A stretch of 64,000 nucleotides of DNA from Edaphochlamys debaryana (taxonomy: Eukaryota > Chlorophyta > Chlorophyceae > Chlamydomonadales). Position numbers and translations under genes: made by a program. Below, piece after piece: positions 1-11,965 of the stretch. Every line of letters begins with the position of its first letter. Within the stretch, counting starts at the first letter, position 1. The DNA lies in assembly GCA_016858145.1 (NCBI GenBank), contig JAEHOE010000150.1:62001-126000 (forward strand), written 5' to 3'. The notes beneath the pieces were generated by a model. It was not told where the DNA came from. It searched no databases and was given only the letters and a program-made list of their open reading frames with translations.

Positions 1-326
1 GCGGGTGGCGCGCGCTTTTACCTCCTGGAAAGCCAAGTGCCCCTTCCAGCCACACGCCTTCGTGACGGTGGCGGCCGTGGTGTGCCACACGGGCTTGGCC
101 ACTGCCGCCCGCAGCCGCACGTGGCGCAGCTCCCACCCGCTGACGCTGCCACCGCCGCCGCCACTGCTGCCGCCGCGGCTGCCGCTTCCGCCGGCACCGC
201 CCTCCTCTGTGGCTGTGGCGGGAAGCCCCTGCAGTCGTACCTCTGCGGCCGCTGTCAGCCCAGGGCACAGCTGCCGGCCGTGCGCGTGGACGACCTGCCG
301 CACCTGCGAGCAGCCAACCGAACAGG
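1..326 (-). pseudogene. Isolated copy of exon 20 of the mosaic lectin gene
   Basis: Nearly identical to 24,978-25,303. The exon 20 counterpart (22-303) keeps the same 282-nt length, the acceptor before it and the GTAAAA donor after it, and stays open. The copy breaks off near 326, right after the sequence AACCGAACAG, where it joins a 332-bp tandem repeat instead of the upstream intron. It is cut by the left window edge, so more of the gene copy may lie outside. With only one exon visible and no promoter it is a duplicated fragment rather than a gene. Confidence 0.75.
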
Positions 327-1768
327 AGGCCGCCGGGTCTCCTTGCCGCCGCCGGCGTTCGGAGAGCGGTACGGCAACGCCACGCTGCCGCCAGGACACG
401 TAAAGCGGTGCGGCAGCACCCCGCCGCCGATAGGTAGCGGGTAGTGGTACGGCGGTGCCCACGGCCCCAGGCGAGGCATTGCCATGCGAGCAGGGCGTGG
501 CGGAGGCCAGCACGTGAGAGCGTCACCCAGGCAGGCCGTGTCGGCAGGGCCTGGCTCCGCCGCCGCCAGGACACGGAGAGCGGTGTAGCAACGCACCACT
601 GCCAATTAGGTAACGCAGAGCGGTACGGCGGTGCCCATGGCCCCAGGCGAGGCCTCGGCGTGTGATCAGGGACTGGCGGAGGCCAGCACGTGAGAGCGTG
701 AGCCAACGTCGTTGCCAGCACGGTTTCGAACGGCGGGCGGGACAGCGCATTCCTCTTGTCATCCGGCTGCCGATTATGTGGTGGCCGCACGTGTCGGCAG
801 AGCCTGGCCTTGCCGCCGCCGGCATTCGGAGAGCAGTACGGCAACGCCCCGCTGCCGCCAGGACACGAGGAGGGGTACGGCAACGCCCCGCTGCCGCCAG
901 GACACGTAAAGCAGTGCGGCAGCACCCCGCCGCCGATAGGTAGCGGGTAGTGGTACGGCGGTGCCCATGGCCCCAGCCGACGCCTCGCCGTGTGATCAGG
1001 GACTGGCGGAGCCCAGCACGTGAGAGCTTGAGCCAACGTCGTTGCCAGCATTATCCCGAACGGCGGGCGGGACAGCGCCTTCCGCTGCCGCTATCCGGCT
1101 GCCAGATACGTGGAGGCCGCACGTGTCGGCAGAGCCTGGCCTTGCCGCCGCCGGCATTCGGAGAGCGGTACGGCAACGCCCCGCTGCCGCCAGGACACGA
1201 AGAGGGGTACGGCAACGCCCCGCTGCCGCCAGGACACGTAAAGCAGTGCGGCAGCACCCTGCCGCCGATAGGTAGCGGGTAGTGGTACGGCGGTGCCCAT
1301 GGCCCCAGCCGACGCCTCGCCGTGTGATCAGGGACTGGCGGAGCCCAGCACGTGAGAGCTTGAGCCAACGTCGTTGCCAGCATTGTCCCGAACGGCGGGC
1401 GGAACAGCGCCTTCCGCTGCCGCTATCCAGCTGCCGGATACGTGGAGGCCGCACGTGTCGGCAGAGCCTGGCCTTGCCGCCGCCAGGAAACAAAGAGCGG
1501 TACGGCAACGCCCCGCTGCCGCCAGGACACGAAGAGGGGTACGGCAACGCCCCGCTGCCGCCAGGACACGTAAAGCAGTGCGGCAGCACCCCGCCGCCGA
1601 TAGGTAGCGGGTAGTGGTACGGCGGTGCCCACGGCCCCAGGCGAGGCCTTGCCGTGCGAACAGGGCGTGGCGGAGGCCAGCACGTGAGAGCGTCACCCAG
1701 GCAGGCCGTGTCGGCAGAGCCTGGCCCCACCGCCGCCGGGTCACGGAGAGTGGTGCAGCAACGTGTCA
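327..1768. repeat. 332-bp tandem repeat array, copy 1
   Basis: Units recur at exactly 332 bp (landmarks at 950, 1,282 and 1,614), with shorter or more diverged units on both sides. Each unit contains 2-3 shorter subrepeats built on GCTGCCGCCAGGACACG. The open frames here are by-products of GC-rich repetition: they occur in several frames and on both strands, and none resembles a known family. Confidence 0.85.
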
Positions 1769-2236
1769 TTCCACAAGGTATGTGCGAGAGCATTTCGCGA
1801 GAGTCTCACGACTACGCCCGACCAGGCCGCTCCCGCACTCGCTTGGGACACCATAAGGGTATCCTTTGGCAGTTTGGCAAGGCTGGGTGTATGGCACGGG
1901 CGGGAGAGCCCGGTCAGGCTAGAGCGTCACCCACGCAGTTTGGCAAGGCTGGGTGTATGGCACGGGCTGGAGAGCCCGGTCAGGCTAGTGCGTCACCCAC
2001 GCAGGCTGTGCAGACCTGTCAAATGTCCGCTATTACGTCAGGTCACGTGAAGCGGCACAATTTGATTGCAGCCTAGCGGTGTAACCAGAGCCTCTCTCCG
2101 CCGTTCCGCGTAACGGCCCTGATTCCACGTAACCGGCTTGTTCGGCTAGCTAGGTTGGTTCCAAGCGTCTGGTCGACAGCCATGTCTATCACTGGCTGCA
2201 ATAGTATACCCGCCCAAACTTACAGTGCAACGCAGC
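1769..2236. repeat. Linker with two 66-bp direct repeats
   Basis: Separates the 332-bp array from the 801-bp satellite. It holds two 66-bp units (1,870-1,935 and 1,936-2,001) that start CAGTTTGGCAAGGCTGGG and differ at only a few positions. An almost identical linker lies at 8,415-8,882. No coding signal was recognised. Confidence 0.7.
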
Positions 2237-4639
2237 GCATGTGCATGGCGCCATGTCGGCCCACCACCCAGCAGCTCCGCGCGAGGCATTTGCATGCCAT
2301 GTCGAGCGACAGGTGGCCTCCATTGAAGGCTCCACAAAGGAGGATGCAAGTGGCGGCGTTAGCTGGCCATCTCTGGTGTTCTCTGCTCGCTCGCTCCCAG
2401 CTCACGCACTAACGTGGCTCGCCTGCTCTGGCCCATTTGATGTAGCCGATGGTGTCAACCGTCGAACGGAGCGCCTCAGAGGTGAAGCTTACGTGCATCT
2501 GTCTGCACGGGCCCGGCGCTATCGGTGTTGGATGAACGCACTAGGAATGTTTGTCTGTAGCATTCATGCTTGCTAAGGCGTGGACTCCTGGAACGAACTC
2601 GTGGAACTCGGAACCTGGGCGCAAACCAAGCCAATCGGCCGACCATCCCTCGGTACCCCAAATCAGCCCAACACAAGCTCTACCGACATCCACGTGTCGC
2701 CCGCTACCGCTAGAACCCCCTGCTGGTGCGCGGCGCGCCCCTCCTGCCCGAGATGCGGTTGGAGTGTAACTAGCAGGGACCCGTGCTTCGCACAGGAAGC
2801 CGAGCGCGCAGTGTCGCCATCATCCGAGCAAGCTGTTGTTCCCAAGTGTGTCGATGTCCCCCCCAGCCAGCCGCCCGCCTGGCCGACGTCCCATCCCCAC
2901 ATCCCAACCACACCCCCGCCCTCCCCCGCCTAAGTGCCCACCCAGCCTCCTGCCAGTCCCCACGTTGAATCCCGTGTCCCCGACGTCTGACTCTCCTTCT
3001 CAGCTCCGGTTGCGGGGCAAGCACACAGGCCTGAGTGGCATGTGCATGGCGCCATGTCGGCCCACCACCCAGCAGCTCCGCGCGAGGCATTTGCATGCCA
3101 TGTCGAGCGACAGGTGGCCTCCATTGAAGGCTCCACAAAGGAGGATGCAAGTGGCGGCGTTAGCTGGCCATCTCTGGTGTTCTCTGCTCGCTCGCTCCCA
3201 GCTCACGCACTAACGTGGCTCGCCTGCTCTGGCCCATTCGATGTAGCCGATGGTGTCAACCGTCGAACGGAGCGCCTCAGAGGTGAAGCTTACGTGCATC
3301 TGTCTGCACGGGCCCGGCGCTATCGGTGTTGGATGAACGCACTAGGAATGTTTGTCTGTAGCATTCATGCTTGCTAAGGCGTGGACTCCTGGAACGAACT
3401 CGTGGAACTCGGAACCTGGGCGCAAACCAAGCCAATCGGCCGACCATCCCTCGGTACCCCAAATCAGCCCAACACAAGCTCTACCGACATCCACGTGTCG
3501 CCCGCTACCGCTAGAACCCCCTGCTGGTGCGCGGCGCGCCCCTCCTGCCCGAGATGCGGTTGGAGTGTAACTAGCAGGGACCCGTGCTTCGCACAGGAAG
3601 CCGAGCGCGCAGGGTCGCCATCATCCGAGCAAGCTGTTGTTCCCAAGTGTGTCGATGTCCCCCCCAGCCAGCCGCCCGCCTGGCCGACGTCCCATCCCCA
3701 CATCCCAACCACACCCCCGCCCTCCCCCGCCTAAGTGCCCACCCAGCCTCCTGCCAGTCCCCACGTTGAATCCCGTGTCCCCGACGTCTGACTCTCCTTC
3801 TCAGCTCCGGTTGCGGGGCAAGCACACAGGCCTGAGTGGCATGTGCATGGCGCCATGTCGGCCCACCACCCAGCAGCTCCGCGCGAGGCATTTGCATGCC
3901 ATGTCGAGCGACAGGTGGCCTCCATTGAAGGCTCCACAAAGGAGGATGCAAGTGGCGGCGTTAGCTGGCCATCTCTGGTGTTCTCTGCTCGCTCGCTCCC
4001 AGCTCACGCACTAACGTGGCTCGCCTGCTCTGGCCCATTCGATGTAGCCGATGGTGTCAACCGTCGAACGGAGCGCCTCAGAGGTGAAGCTTACGTGCAT
4101 CTGTCTGCACGGGCCCGGCGCTATCGGTGTTGGATGAACGCACTAGGAATGTTTGTCTGTAGCATTCATGCTTGCTAAGGCGTGGACTCCTGGAACGAAC
4201 TCGTGGAACTCGGAACCTGGGCGCAAACCAAGCCAATCGGCCGACCATCCCTCGGTACCCCAAATCAGCCCAACACAAGCTCTACCGACATCCACGTGTC
4301 GCCCGCTACCGCTAGAACCCCCTGCTGGTGCGCGGCGCGCCCCTCCTGCCCGAGATGCGGTTGGAGTGTAACTAGCAGGGACCCGTGCTTCGCACAGGAA
4401 GCCGAGCGCGCAGGGTCGCCATCATCCGAGCAAGCTGTTGTTCCCAAGTGTGTCGATGTCCCCCCCAGCCAGCCGCCCGCCTGGCCGACGTCCCATCCCC
4501 ACATCCCAACCACACCCCCGCCCTCCCCCGCCTAAGTGCCCACCCAGCCTCCTGCCAGTCCCCACGTTGAATCCCGTGTCCCCGACGTCTGACTCTCCTT
4601 CTCAGCTCCGGTTGCGGGGCAAGCACACAGGCCTGAGTG
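2237..4639. repeat. 801-bp satellite array 1 (three units)
   Basis: Three head-to-tail units of exactly 801 bp, starting at 2,237, 3,038 and 3,839. Each begins GCATGTGCATGGCGCCATG and ends with CACAGGCCTGAGTG. Units differ by single substitutions (for example GTGTCGCC versus GGGTCGCC). A C-rich tract near the end of each unit is the most length-variable part in the other arrays. The 66-126 codon open frames repeated in each unit lie in conflicting frames on both strands and look non-coding. Confidence 0.9.
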
Positions 4640-5309
4640 TCGAACGCAACCTTTCTCACGAGTGCGGGCCCCAGTGCGGGCCCCAGTGGCCCACCCATGG
4701 GCACCCGTGGATATGTGACAACACGTTCTATGTAGTAGGGGGGGGACTGCTGCAGTCCGACTGCACTCGCGTTGACTGCGCGTATAGGCCGCCCTACGAG
4801 CGTGTAGCTATCGTGGCTTTCACTTGCATGGCTCGGCCCCTCGCGTGCGCACGGAGAGAGGCAGTCGACCTCGGCAATACGCGGGACCGATCTCGCGAAC
4901 GCACCCCTCGCGCGACTTCTGGTCCGCATGTCGACTATCTACGTGCTGTCTGTTATCCGAAACATCACACGCAATCGCGGAAGGCACTCGTTTGCGCTTC
5001 GTTACGCGCCAACCACCTAACCGATCGCGTTACCAACTTTTCTCGCGAATGCCCCAACATCTGGCCGCCCTACGAGCGTGTAGCTATAGTGGCTTTCACT
5101 TACATGGCTCGGCCCCTCGCGTGCGCACGGAGAGAGGCAGTCGACCTCGGCAATACACGGGACCGATCTCGCGAACGCACCCCTCGCGCGACTTCTGGTG
5201 CGCATGTCGACTATCTACGCGCTGTCTGTTATCCGAAACATCACACGCAATCGCGAAAGGCACTCGTTTGCGCTTCGTTACGCGCCAACCACCTAACCAA
5301 ACCGCCCCG
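4640..5309. repeat. 276-bp tandem duplication, copy 1
   Basis: Two 276-bp units, the first starting at 4,789 and the second at 5,065, each opening CCGCCCTACGAGCGTGTAGC. They follow a short 15-bp-type duplication (GCGGGCCCCAGT twice near 4,663). Because 276 is a multiple of three, one plus-strand frame stays open through both units. No family resemblance was seen. Further copies lie at 11,296-11,965 and 21,244-21,913. Confidence 0.75.
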
Positions 5310-5792
5310 TGAACTCCGAACCGGGAACGCCATTCGCGTGGGTCACCGCCCTGTTCTATCGCGTGGCGCGGGCGGAATCTGGACGCGTACCCGGGAGTGC
5401 TAATCGGGGATCGCCGCCAGCGTGCCTTAATCTCCTCCGCTCTACCCTCCACTACGTTCCGGGGAGCTACGGTCACCGTTGTGACCTTGGGTTTCGCGGG
5501 CACTTTGTGCCGAGAGGCACGCGGCCTCCTACAAAACCTCGGGGCCCTGCGAGCCGGGCAAGTCTGCACGCAGCTCCACCAGATCGCGGTGGAATACATG
5601 GACTACATCTCAACAATGCGGAGGCGGCGCGAGAAACACCCGGATCGAGGGGGTGTGGGCTAGCCCGCACCCACCACCCCCGCCTCGGCGGGTGGTGGTG
5701 GGTGTGGAGGGGCTTGCCCCTTACACACACTCGCCCCCTTAATACACGCCCCCTGTCGGGGGCGTCCCATTATTATTATTATTATTATTATT
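5310..5792 (+). mobile_element. 3' end of a LINE-like retrotransposon with (ATT)8 tail, copy 1
   Basis: After an in-frame stop at 5,310, one frame stays open to the stop at 5,661-5,663. It reads like the C-terminus of a non-LTR retrotransposon polyprotein: RNLDAYPGVLIGDRRQRAL, then TVTVVTLGFAGTL and LHQIAVEYMDYISTMRRRRE. That layout matches the segment after the reverse transcriptase in R2/RTE-like elements. A 3' UTR follows with two GC-rich hairpins (CCACCACC...GGTGGTGG and GCCCCCTGTCGGGGGC), then eight ATT triplets (5,769-5,792), a typical LINE tail. The reverse-transcriptase core is missing, so this is a 5'-truncated copy. The family assignment rests on motif memory, not a search. Confidence 0.5.
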
Positions 5793-6226
5793 GGCGGTTC
5801 CTGCTGTAACCATCGCGTCCTACACCCAAATCCAGCATGCAATCACGGTCGCACGTCACGGCTGGCGCCATGCTGTGTGATCACATGGCCATGGCACGGC
5901 GTCAGGGGCAACCGGCCAGTCGGGCCCTATTTGCAAAACAAGTGCGCTCACGGCCCCCTGCGCCGATAATCATGAGGCATATGGGCGCGCGGGGCCGGGT
6001 ACGCACACCTTAACGAGCCATACCTCGCCGAGTGCCGGGACTGCCCGGGACTGCCCCTGGCCAGTCTGACCGCCAAGCCCTTGCGGAGCCGTGTTACTTT
6101 ACTAGACAGTGTGGGTCAGCGCCCTGCGGCGGCCTCCCCCCATCCCGCCGCGTGGTCCCTTCGCCCACCAGAAACTCCCACAGCTCTCCTCCAGCCCTCC
6201 TCCGTCTGGCTTCTGGCCCTTCAGCA
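5793..6226. other. 3' flank of truncated gene copy 1
   Basis: Non-coding stretch between the LINE tail and the stop codon of the gene copy. It is almost identical to 12,449-12,882 and 22,397-22,830. No gene or RNA was recognised. Confidence 0.6.
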
Positions 6227-7098
6227 TTATACGCGCGGTGGCGGTGTGGGCGCGTCTGCTGGCGGCGGCTTGCCCAGGACGTCAACCAGCGTGAGGCTCC
6301 TGGGGTTGGATGTACGGAAGGTGCGGATCTCGATGGTGCCGTCCTTGGCGCCGAACGACAGATCGTCCAGCTCAAGCACGTGGGCAATCTGCGGAGGGAA
6401 TTTGGCCAAACGACGCTGACTAGTCAGCCAGCTGGGGGCGAGCGTAGCAACCATGGACCATGGGGGCCAGGCATCTGCGCAGTTTCTCCCGCCCCTCCAC
6501 AACCGACCATCCACCCAACCACACCATACACGTCCGCACACCCACCTACCTGCATGCCAAACCGCTCCTTTGGCGGCGCATAGCGTGTGCTGGTCTTTTG
6601 CGTGTCGTGCCCTGGCTTGACCAGGTCATATGATACTGACGACCCCGCGGCGCCGGCGCCACCCTCCGCGTCCGCCGATGCGAGTACGGCAAGTTTGAAT
6701 TCCACGCCACCCTTGTCGTAGTCGAGCACGAGCAGGGGGGAGTCACAGTTGGGTCGGACGCGGAGGAAGATCTCCTGTTGAGGAGAGGGGAAGGCGGAGG
6801 GCGGGGGAGCATGACATGATGTGTATATGGCATGGTACGGCGCGCGGTAGGCACGACGAGCAAAGCTCCGCCCTGCCCATCACACATACCCGTTGCTTTT
6901 CGTCGATAGCTCTCACGCCCTGCAGCGTCTTTACGGCCTGGAGGACGGAGGTTGCAGGTGAAAGGGGTGCGCGGTTTTACAGGAAGGTCAGCAGGGGGGA
7001 TGGGATACGCAGCCCAGCCCTTCTTTCCGCTTGCTCAAAACAGTAGAAACAGCCCTAGCCCGCTCGCCTGCTCGAAGCTCAGCCGCCCACGCCAGCCT
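6227..7098 (-). pseudogene. Truncated copy 1 of the mosaic gene 3' end (exons 24-26)
   Basis: Matches 22,831-23,702 almost base for base. The counterparts of exon 26 (6,388-6,227), exon 25 (6,774-6,550) and exon 24 (6,937-6,890) keep their length, splice sites and open frames. At about 7,098 the copy stops and a 332-bp repeat array begins, so there is no upstream coding sequence. The intactness of the three exons suggests recent duplication rather than long decay. Confidence 0.8.
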
Positions 7099-8414
7099 TG
7101 CCGCACGTGTCGGCAGAGCCTGGCCTTGCCGCCGCCGGCATTCGGAGAGCAGTACGGCAACGCCCCGCTGCCGCCAGGACACGGAAAGGGTTACGGCAAC
7201 GCCCCACTGCCGCCAGGACACGTAAAGCAGTGCGGCAGCACCCCGCCGCCGATAGGTAACGGAGAGCGGTACGGCGGTGCCCATGGCCCCAGCCGACGCC
7301 TCGCCGTGTGATCAGGGACTGGCGGAGCCCAGCACGTGAGAGCTTGGGCCAACGTCGTTGCCAGCATTGTCCCGAACGGCGGGCGGGACAGCGCATTCCT
7401 CTTGTCATCCGGCTGCCGATTATGTGGTGGCCGCACGTGTCGGCAGAGCCTGGCCTTGCCGCCGCCGGCATTCGGAGAGCAGTACGGCAACGCCCCGCTG
7501 CCGCCAGGACACGAGGAGGGGTACGGCAACGCCCCGCTGCCGCCAGGACACGTAAAGCAGTGCGGCAGCACCCCGCCGCCGATAGGTAGCGGGTAGTGGT
7601 ACGGCGGTGCCCATGGCCCCAGCCGACGCCTCGCCGTGTGATCAGGGACTGGCGGAGCCCAGCACGTGAGAGCTTGAGCCAACGTCGTTGCCAGCATTAT
7701 CCCGAACGGCGGGCGGGACAGCGCCTTCCGCTGCCGCTATCCGGCTGCCAGATACGTGGAGGCCGCACGTGTCGGCAGAGCCTGGCCTTGCCGCCGCCGG
7801 CATTCGGAGAGCGGTACGGCAACGCCCCGCTGCCGCCAGGACACGAAGAGGGGTACGGCAACGCCCCGCTGCCGCCAGGACACGTAAAGCAGTGCGGCAG
7901 CACCCTGCCGCCGATAGGTAGCGGGTAGTGGTACGGCGGTGCCCATGGCCCCAGCCGACGCCTCGCCGTGTGATCAGGGACTGGCGGAGCCCAGCACGTG
8001 AGAGCTTGAGCCAACGTCGTTGCCAGCATTGTCCCGAACGGCGGGCGGAACAGCGCCTTCCGCTGCCGCTATCCAGCTGCCGGATACGTGGAGGCCGCAC
8101 GTGTCGGCAGAGCCTGGCCTTGCCGCCGCCAGGAAACAAAGAGCGGTACGGCAACGCCCCGCTGCCGCCAGGACACGAAGAGGGGTACGGCAACGCCCCG
8201 CTGCCGCCAGGACACGTAAAGCAGTGCGGCAGCACCCCGCCGCCGATAGGTAGCGGGTAGTGGTACGGCGGTGCCCACGGCCCCAGGCGAGGCCTTGCCG
8301 TGCGAACAGGGCGTGGCGGAGGCCAGCACGTGAGAGCGTCACCCAGGCAGGCCGTGTCGGCAGAGCCTGGCCCCACCGCCGCCGGGTCACGGAGAGTGGT
8401 GCAGCAACGTGTCG
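7099..8414. repeat. 332-bp tandem repeat array, copy 2
   Basis: Near-identical to array 1, with units landmarked at 7,596, 7,928 and 8,260 and an extra partial unit at the left joined to the truncated gene copy. The offset from array 1 is 6,646 bp. Confidence 0.85.
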
Positions 8415-8882
8415 TTCCACAAGGTATGTGCGAGAGCATTTCGCGAGAGTCTCACGACTACGCCCGACCAGGCCGCTCCCGCACTCGCTTGGGACACCAT
8501 AAGGGTATCCTTTGGCAGTTTGGCAAGGCTGGGTGTATGGCACGGGCGGGAGAGCCCGGTCAGGCTAGAGCGTCACCCACGCAGTTTGGCAAGGCTGGGT
8601 GTATGGCACGGGCTGGAGAGCCCGGTCAGGCTAGTGCGTCACCCACGCAGGCTGTGCAGACCTGTCAAATGTCCGCTATTACGTCAGGTCACGTGAAGCG
8701 GCACAATTTGATTGCAGCCTAGCGGTGTAACCAGAGCCTCTCTCCGCCGTTCCGCGTAACGGCCCTGATTCCACGTAACCGGCTTGTTCGGCTAGCTAGG
8801 TTGGTTCCAAGCGTCTGGTCGACAGCCATGTCTATCACTGGCTGCAATAGTATACCCGCCCAAACTTACAGTGCAACGCAGC
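8415..8882. repeat. Linker with two 66-bp direct repeats, copy 2
   Basis: Copy of 1,769-2,236. The 66-bp units start at 8,516 and 8,582. No coding signal. Confidence 0.7.
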
Positions 8883-11295
8883 GCATGTGCATGGCGCCAT
8901 GTCGGCCCACCACCCAGCAGCTCCGCGCGAGGCATTTGCATGCCATGTCGAGCGACAGGTGGCCTCCATTGAAGGCTCCACAAAGGAGGATGCAAGTGGC
9001 GGCGTTAGCTGGCCATCTCTGGTGTTCTCTGCTCGCTCGCTCCCAGCTCACGCACTAACGTGGCTCGCCTGCTCTGGCCCATTCGATGTAGCCGATGGTG
9101 TCAACCGTCGAACGGAGCGCCTCAGAGGTGAAGCTTACGTGCATCTGTCTGCACGGGCCCGGCGCTATCGGTGTTGGATGAACGCACTAGGAATGTTTGT
9201 CTGTAGCATTCATGCTTGCTAAGGCGTGGACTCCTGGAACGAACTCGTGGAACTCGGAACCTGGGCGCAAACCAAGCCAATCGGCCGACCATCCCTCGGT
9301 ACCCCCAAATCAGCCCAACACAAGCTCTACCGACATCCACGTGTCGCCCGCTACCGCTAGAACCCCCTGCTGGTGCGCGGCGCGCCCCTCCTGCCCGAGA
9401 TGCGGTTGGAGTGTAACTAGCAGGGACCCGTGCTTCGCACAGGAAGCCGAGCGCGCAGGGTCGCCATCATCCGAGCAAGCTGTTGTTCCCAAGTGTGTCG
9501 ATGTCCCCCCCAGCCAGCCGCCCGCCTGGCCGACGTCCCATCCCCACATCCCAACCACACCCCCCCCCCCCCCCCCCTAAGTGCCCACCCAGCCTCCTGC
9601 CAGTCCCCACGTTGAATCCCGTGTCCCCGACGTCTGACTCTCCTTCTCAGCTCCGGTTGCGGGGCAAGCACACAGGCCTGAGTGGCATGTGCATGGCGCC
9701 ATGTCGGCCCACCACCCAGCAGCTCCGCGCATGCCATGTCGAGCGACAGGTGGCCTCCATTGAAGGCTCCACAAAGGAGGATGCAAGTGGCGGCGTTAGC
9801 TGGCCATCTCTGGTGTTCTCTGCTCGCTCGCTCCCAGCTCACGCACTAACGTGGCTCGCCTGCTCTGGCCCATTCGATGTAGCCGATGGTGTCAACCGTC
9901 GAACGGAGCGCCTCAGAGGTGAAGCTTACGTGCATCTGTCTGCACGGGCCCGGCGCTATCGGTGTTGGATGAACGCACTAGGAATGTTTGTCTGTAGCAT
10001 TCATGCTTGCTAAGGCGTGGACTCCTGGAACGAACTCGTGGAACTCGGAACCTGGGCGCAAACCAAGCCAATCGGCCGACCATCCCTCGGTACCCCAAAT
10101 CAGCCCAACACAAGCTCTACCGACATCCACGTGTCGCCCGCTACCGCTAGAACCCCCTGCTGGTGCGCGGCGCGCCCCTCCTGCCCGAGATGCGGTTGGA
10201 GTGTAACTAGCAGGGACCCGTGCTTCGCACAGGAAGCCGAGCGCGCAGGGTCGCCATCATCCGAGCAAGCTGTTGTTCCCAAGTGTGTCGATGTCCCCCC
10301 CAGCCAGCCGCCCGCCTGGCCGACGTCCCATCCCCACATCCCAACCACACCCCCGCCCTCCCCCGCCTAAGTGCCCACCCAGCCTCCTGCCAGTCCCCAC
10401 GTTGAATCCCGTGTCCCCGACGTCTGACTCTCCTTCTCAGCTCCGGTTGCGGGGCAAGCACACAGGCCTGAGTGGCATGTGCATGGCGCCATGTCGGCCC
10501 ACCACCCAGCAGCTCCGCGCGAGGCATTTGCATGCCATGTCGAGCGACAGGTGGCCTCCATTGAAGGCTCCACAAAGGAGGATGCAAGTGGCGGCGTTAG
10601 CTGGCCATCTCTGGTGTTCTCTGCTCGCTCGCTCCCAGCTCACGCACTAACGTGGCTCGCCTGCTCTGGCCCATTCGATGTAGCCGATGGTGTCAACCGT
10701 CGAACGGAGCGCCTCAGAGGTGAAGCTTACGTGCATCTGTCTGCACGGGCCCGGCGCTATCGGTGTTGGATGAACGCACTAGGAATGTTTGTCTGTAGCA
10801 TTCATGCTTGCTAAGGCGTGGACTCCTGGAACGAACTCGTGGAACTCGGAACCTGGGCGCAAACCAAGCCAATCGGCCGACCATCCCTCGGTACCCCAAA
10901 TCAGCCCAACACAAGCTCTACCGACATCCACGTGTCGCCCGCTACCGCTAGAACCCCCTGCTGGTGCGCGGCGCGCCCCTCCTGCCCGAGATGCGGTTGG
11001 AGTGTAACTAGCAGGGACCCGTGCTTCGCACAGGAAGCCGAGCGCGCAGGGTCGCCATCATCCGAGCAAGCTGTTGTTCCCAAGTGTGTCGATGTCCCCC
11101 CCAGCCAGCCGCCCGCCTGGCCGACGTCCCATCCCCATGGGGATGGGATGTGGCCACATCCCAACCACACCCCCCGCCCTCCCCCGCCTAAGTGCCCACC
11201 CAGCCTCCTGCCAGTCCCCACGTTGAATCCCGTGTCCCCGACGTCTGACTCTCCTTCTCAGCTCCGGTTGCGGGGCAAGCACACAGGCCTGAGTG
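8883..11295. repeat. 801-bp satellite array 2 (three units, rearranged)
   Basis: Three units like array 1 but with private changes. The first has its C-tract expanded to an uninterrupted run of about 18 C near 9,560. The second lacks 12 bp around 9,731 (GAGGCATTTGCA). The third carries about 21 extra bases near 11,137 that create the palindrome CCATCCCCATGGGGATGG. Confidence 0.88.
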
Positions 11296-11965
11296 TCGAA
11301 CGCAACCTTTCTCACGAGTGCGGGCCCCAGTGCGGGCCCCAGTGGCCCACCCATGGGCACCCGTGGATATGTGACAACACGTTCTATGTAGTAGGGGGGG
11401 GACTGCTGCAGTCCGACTGCACTCGCGTTGACTGCGCGTATAGGCCGCCCTACGAGCGTGTAGCTATCGTGGCTTTCACTTGCATGGCTCGGCCCCTCGC
11501 GTGCGCACGGAGAGAGGCAGTCGACCTCGGCAATACGCGGGACCGATCTCGCGAACGCACCCCTCGCGCGACTTCTGGTCCGCATGTCGACTATCTACGT
11601 GCTGTCTGTTATCCGAAACATCACACGCAATCGCGGAAGGCACTCGTTTGCGCTTCGTTATGCGCCAACCACCTAACCGATCGCGTTACCAACTTTTCTC
11701 GCGAATGCCCCAACATCTGGCCGCCCTACGAGCGTGTAGCTATAGTGGCTTTCACTTACATGGCTCGGCCCCTCGCGTGCGCACGGAGAGAGGCAGTCGA
11801 CCTCGGCAATACACGGGACCGATCTCGCGAACGCACCCCTCGCGCGACTTCTGGTGCGCATGTCGACTATCTACGCGCTGTCTGTTATCCGAAACATCAC
11901 ACGCAATCGCGAAAGGCACTCGTTTGCGCTTCGTTACGCGCCAACCACCTAACCAAACCGCCCCG
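11296..11965. repeat. 276-bp tandem duplication, copy 2
   Basis: Copy of 4,640-5,309 with one or two substitutions (for example TTATGCGCC for TTACGCGCC at 11,659). Confidence 0.75.

Noticed and set aside
996..1793. Minus-strand open frame of 265 codons (and its copy at 7,642-8,439)
   Set aside because: Lies entirely in the 332-bp tandem array, overlaps open frames on the other strand, and has repeat-driven composition without any domain.
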